DNA of 10,265 nt from Candidatus Cloacimonadota bacterium (GTDB lineage: Bacteria; Cloacimonadota; Cloacimonadia; Cloacimonadales; Cloacimonadaceae). The notes beneath the pieces are model-generated. The model was not told the DNA's origin. It saw nothing but the letters and a program-made list of their open reading frames with translations, and did no database searches. Each line of letters starts with the position of its first letter. The stretch's first letter is position 1. The DNA is taken from positions 1 through 10,265 of the forward strand of contig JAAYQD010000292.1 in assembly GCA_012519465.1 (NCBI GenBank), written 5' to 3'. The position numbers and the translations under genes are program-made. Of this stretch, positions 7,934-10,265 are shown piece after piece.

Positions 7934-8066
7934 ATAATACTCCAAATATTTAGCTTCTAAAACCACTTGTTTGAAGGTGGCTTTTGTGTCAAAGGGATTG
8001 TTTGCGTGCGCCAAGATGGCGGAGGCGAATCCGTCACCTTGGTTTATGTATTGCGCCCAAAAAGAC

Positions 8067-9707
8067 TTAGCTGTACAGATACCTCTTAATCTTTTGTGTG
8101 GGCGTCTTTTGGAAGGGCTCGTTCACTATCTGAATCTTGGCGATGCGGCTGAAATCCGCCAAGGATTTGTTTACTTCCATGCGGTTCTCTTCCATCAATT
8201 GCGGAATGCGGGATTCTGGAATTTGCTCTTTATCCAAAGCTTCCAGATCCGGATAAATGAGGGCATGCAACCTTCTATCGCGTTCCAAGACAAGGGCTTC
8301 CATCACGTAGGGGAGGTTGTCCAGCTTTTGTTCCACCAGCTCCGGATAGATGTTTTCGCCGCTGGGGCCCAAGATCACGTTTTTGCTGCGCCCTTTCAGA
8401 TAGATGAATTTATCCTTGTCCAAGGTGCCGATATCTCCGGTGTAGAGCCAGCCCCTTTTGATGGTATCCGCAGTGGCTTCATCGTTCTTGTAATAACCGG
8501 TAAAGACCTGCTCTCCAGCTATTAACACCTCGCCGGGGATCTTGACGGGATCGGGGCTGTCTATCTTGCATTTGATGTATTTCACCAGTTTGCCGCTGGA
8601 TTCAAAGCGGTGTTCAAACCACCTGCAATAGGAGATCAGGGGTCCGCACTCCGTCATTCCATAACCGATGGTGACGGGGAAGCGTATCTTTTTCATAAAG
8701 AGCTCCACCTCGGCGTTCATCGGCGCTCCACCCACCACCAGTTCGGTGAGCGAGCCTCCAAAAGCGGTGAGCAGGGAATCCCGTATCTTTTTGCCAATCA
8801 GGCTCTTCACTCCGGGAATCTTGAGCATCACCTTCATCGCCGGCTTTTCGATGGTGGGCTGGATCTGGCGTTTGAAAATCTTTTCTATCAACAGCGGAAC
8901 CGCCAAGACCACGTTGGGTTTCAGATCCTGCATGGCTCCCAAGAGCACCTTGGGGGCGGGCAGTTTGTCCATAAAATTGATGTGATTGCCGCGGGTGAAG
9001 GGATAGAGGAGGTCAAAGCTGCAGGCATAGGCATGAGCCAAAGGCAGGAATGCCAACACCTTGGCGCCTTCCTTAAAGAGCAGCATCTCCCGCGCCACGA
9101 TCAGGTTTGCCAAGAGGCTGCGATGGGGCAGCATCACGCCCTTGGAAAAACCGGTGGTACCCGATGTATAGATGATGGCGGCGGTATCTTCGTTGTCACA
9201 CACATCCTTCACCTTCATCTCTTCCGGGCGTAGGTTGTGCAAGTCCGCTGTTTCCTGCAGCGGCTTGATAGTTTTAAAAAGGCTTTCATTGTGGGAATAC
9301 AGCAGGGTAAAATCGTCCAAGGAAAAGATGTGTTGCACGCGGCGCAGCTGCTCGGGATCGATGCTGTCGAATTTATCACGCGAGATAAAGAGAATCTGAG
9401 CATCGGAATGATTGATGATATAGGTCATCTCTTCAGGAGAGAAATTGATCAAAATGGGGACGATGCTGCCGCCATAGGTGATGGTGGAAAAATACAGGGA
9501 TGCCCAATTGCCGCTGTTTTTGCCAACCAGTGCCACCTTGCCGCCTTTGCCCAATTTACTTGCCTCAAAAAGGCGGTGCAGCCACATCATGCGCTTGCCC
9601 ACATCCGCATAGGTGGATGCCTTGCCGGGGTAATCTGTAAACGCAGGCAAATCCCAATAGTTCTTGATCGAATCTACAAGATAGGGAATCAGTTTTTCTT
9701 GGATCAT
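8067..9707 (-). CDS. Long-chain-fatty-acid--CoA ligase / AMP-dependent acyl-CoA synthetase
   Basis: Member of the ANL adenylating superfamily that activates a carboxylic acid with ATP to an acyl-adenylate and transfers it to coenzyme A. The 546-residue protein has the full motif series: the phosphate loop YTSGTTGFSKG (180-190), YGMTECGP (349-356), the ATP-ribose motif YTGDIG (422-427), Arg440 in LKGRSKN, ENIYPELVE (451-459), and the C-terminal catalytic Lys539 in PTQKIKR. The overall pattern, particularly GRSKNVILGPSGENIYPE, is like long-chain FadD/FAA proteins; chain-length preference cannot be read from sequence. No signal peptide or transmembrane helix is evident, so it probably works at the inner membrane surface or in the cytoplasm. 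ATG at 9707 follows AGGAGAGA (9711-9718). It appears to be the first gene of the operon. Confidence 0.9.
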   Translation of the reverse strand: MIQEKLIPYLVDSIKNYWDLPAFTDYPGKASTYADVGKRMMWLHRLFEASKLGKGGKVALVGKNSGNWASLYFSTITYGGSIVPILINFSPEEMTYIINHSDAQILFISRDKFDSIDPEQLRRVQHIFSLDDFTLLYSHNESLFKTIKPLQETADLHNLRPEEMKVKDVCDNEDTAAIIYTSGTTGFSKGVMLPHRSLLANLIVAREMLLFKEGAKVLAFLPLAHAYACSFDLLYPFTRGNHINFMDKLPAPKVLLGAMQDLKPNVVLAVPLLIEKIFKRQIQPTIEKPAMKVMLKIPGVKSLIGKKIRDSLLTAFGGSLTELVVGGAPMNAEVELFMKKIRFPVTIGYGMTECGPLISYCRWFEHRFESSGKLVKYIKCKIDSPDPVKIPGEVLIAGEQVFTGYYKNDEATADTIKRGWLYTGDIGTLDKDKFIYLKGRSKNVILGPSGENIYPELVEQKLDNLPYVMEALVLERDRRLHALIYPDLEALDKEQIPESRIPQLMEENRMEVNKSLADFSRIAKIQIVNEPFQKTPTQKIKRYLYS

Positions 9708-9743
9708 AAATCTCTCCTATAGTTCAAATTTGCTATGCCCATC

Positions 9744-9772
9744 ATCAGGAATAAAGTGGGGATTTTTGTCAA
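9744..9772 (-). promoter_or_regulatory. Possible promoter for the minus-strand operon
   Basis: On the minus strand a perfect TTGACA (-35 consensus) lies at 9772-9767, about 60 bases upstream of the acyl-CoA ligase ATG. The hexamer 17 bases downstream is CCTGAT, a poor -10 match (three of six). The position suits an operon promoter, but the weak -10 and the unknown sigma preference of the host keep this tentative. Confidence 0.3.
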
Positions 9773-9830
9773 GATTTATCGGCTTTTGGGCAAGGCCTCT
9801 GTGCTGAAAATCTGCACTGAAACATACTTA

Positions 9831-9909
9831 TTGCCTGTTAACCACCCTTGTCTCTCCTTTGTCTCGACAAGGGTGAGACAAGGGTGGTACAAGGGTGGTT
9901 AATGGGCAA
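9831..9909. repeat. Nested inverted/tandem repeat built on an 11-base unit
   Basis: Three tandem 11-base units read rightward: ACAAGGGTGAG (9867-9877), then ACAAGGGTGGT twice (9878-9888, 9889-9899). Left of a four-base CTCG spacer, two units lie inverted: ACCACCCTTGT (9841-9851) and a degenerate CTCTCCTTTGT (9852-9862). The outermost pair is a perfect 14-base inverted repeat (9838-9851 with 9889-9902), extended by TTGCC (9831-9835) and GGCAA (9905-9909) after a two-base mismatch. The left arm can instead pair perfectly over 14 bases with the middle copy (9841-9854 with 9875-9888), so two hairpins compete. No T-run follows. Confidence 0.85.
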
Positions 9910-10009
9910 GGGCAAGGCGGAAAGCGGTAAGTGGTTGTACACCCGGGCATTAGGCTGGCATTTTACAGACTTCAATTGGTTATTTTATTAAGACAACATT
10001 TCTATGTTT

Positions 10010-10044
10010 AGGGATCAGGTTCGAGGGATCAGGGAACAGGAGGG
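10010..10044. repeat. Heptad repeat array (AGGGATC type)
   Basis: Five consecutive 7-base units, each starting AGG: AGGGATC, AGGTTCG, AGGGATC, AGGGAAC, AGGAGGG. The AGGGATCAGG string recurs exactly 14 bases apart. The unit style matches the arrays on the other side of the operon (2919-2981, 3034-3061). Confidence 0.65.
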
Positions 10045-10058
10045 CTCGCTGCGCAAGC

Positions 10059-10233
10059 GGTAACACTGGCTTCAGCCGGTCGTTCCACCGGTTTTAACCG
10101 GTTGTTAAAGATAGACTTACAGCATTTAGAGATCAGAGAATAGGGGGCTTGAAGGTAGCTCGCTTTGCTCGCTGGATAGTTTAATAAAAGCCGACTAAAG
10201 TCAGCAAAACCACCGGCTAAAGCCAATGTTACC
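10059..10233. repeat. Mirrored element of 22-base hairpin units
   Basis: The left end 10059-10080 and the right end 10212-10233 are inverted copies matching at 20 of 22 bases, with only C/T differences. Each side carries two units with a 22-base period, each centred on a small palindrome: GGCTTCAGCC (10068-10077) and GGTTTTAACC (10090-10099) on the left, GACTAAAGTC (10193-10202) and GGCTAAAGCC (10215-10224) on the right. The similarity continues inward in weaker form for about 30 bases. The centre (about 10108-10180) contains a heptad array and a GCTCGCT direct repeat. No transposase or clear target-site duplication was seen. Confidence 0.7.
10128..10148. repeat. Short heptad array inside the mirrored element
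   Basis: Three units in a row, AGAGATC, AGAGAAT and AGGGGGC, have the same length and style as the AGAGACC array at 2919. With only three imperfect copies, chance is not excluded alone, but the recurrence of the style in both intergenic regions supports it. Confidence 0.45.
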
Positions 10234-10265
10234 AAGAGGTTACGGTCTCTCCCTGCGTGCGATGA

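Larger units (their letters stand above)
9708..10265. other. Gene-free intergenic region rich in repeats
   Basis: No credible coding sequence is present. The only longer frame (minus strand, 10029-10235) starts with TTG, has no ribosome-binding site and is the translation of hairpin repeats. The region contains the possible operon promoter, the 11-base nested repeat (9831-9909), an AT-rich stretch (about 9966-10009), two heptad arrays and the mirrored 22-base element (10059-10233). No tRNA or T-followed terminator was seen. Confidence 0.75.

Noticed and set aside
7934..8014. TTG start at 8014 for the aminopeptidase
   Set aside because: No ribosome-binding site and no M18 similarity in the extra 27 residues; the ATG at 7933 has TTGGAG upstream and gives the family length. 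The open leader is kept as a finding.
9844..9902. Intrinsic terminator upstream of the operon
   Set aside because: The stem is long and GC-rich, but neither side is followed by a T-run, so a repeat or regulatory structure fits better.
10010..10233. CRISPR array
   Set aside because: The repeated units are short (7 or 22 bases), contiguous or inverted, with no unique spacers of regular length and no cas genes.
10029..10235. 68-codon minus-strand open frame
   Set aside because: TTG start, no ribosome-binding site, and it is simply the translation of the 22-base hairpin units and heptads.

Overview
The window looks like chromosome from an uncultured, fermentative, Gram-negative bacterium of the Fibrobacterota-Chlorobiota-Bacteroidota side of the tree. 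Candidatus Cloacimonadota is my best guess. The reasons are a very large modular secreted protein ending in a FlgD-like/type IX-secretion-style tail (YPNPFNP opening, SGIYY and a Lys at the extreme C-terminus), a PVQLSSF-type linker module before it, and intergenic DNA filled with short heptad and hairpin repeats. The taxon is inferred from protein style only; no rRNA or other marker is present.

Layout. Bases 1-2856 (+ strand) hold the 3' part of a secreted multidomain protein, cut by the left window edge. Its catalytic core carries every residue known to matter in the peptidylarginine deiminase of Porphyromonas gingivalis (PPAD). A strong hairpin terminator follows (2879-2918), then two heptad-repeat arrays in opposite orientations (2919-2981 and 3034-3061).

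Bases 3084-9707 are one tight minus-strand gene cluster, transcribed right to left: an acyl-CoA ligase (fadD-like), an M18 aminopeptidase, a DUF1015 protein, rimO (ribosomal protein S12 methylthiotransferase) and trpS (tryptophanyl-tRNA synthetase). Three of the four junctions are overlapping or nearly so (ATGA, TAATG, 15 bases); only the ligase-peptidase junction has a 133-base gap. trpS is broken by a frameshift 51 codons before its proper end, which is either a sequence error or a real lesion. The cluster mixes peptide breakdown, acyl activation and translation functions and looks like a housekeeping operon, not an accessory system. The + strand deiminase gene and the cluster converge on the shared terminator.

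Bases 9708-10265 contain no credible gene. They hold a possible promoter for the cluster, a nested repeat built from five copies of an 11-base unit in two orientations, more heptad repeats, and a large mirrored element made of 22-base hairpin units. The most noteworthy items are the PPAD-type deiminase fused to adhesin-like and sorting modules, the trpS frameshift, and the repeat families that flank the operon on both sides. I see no phage, transposase, CRISPR array, tRNA or rRNA.
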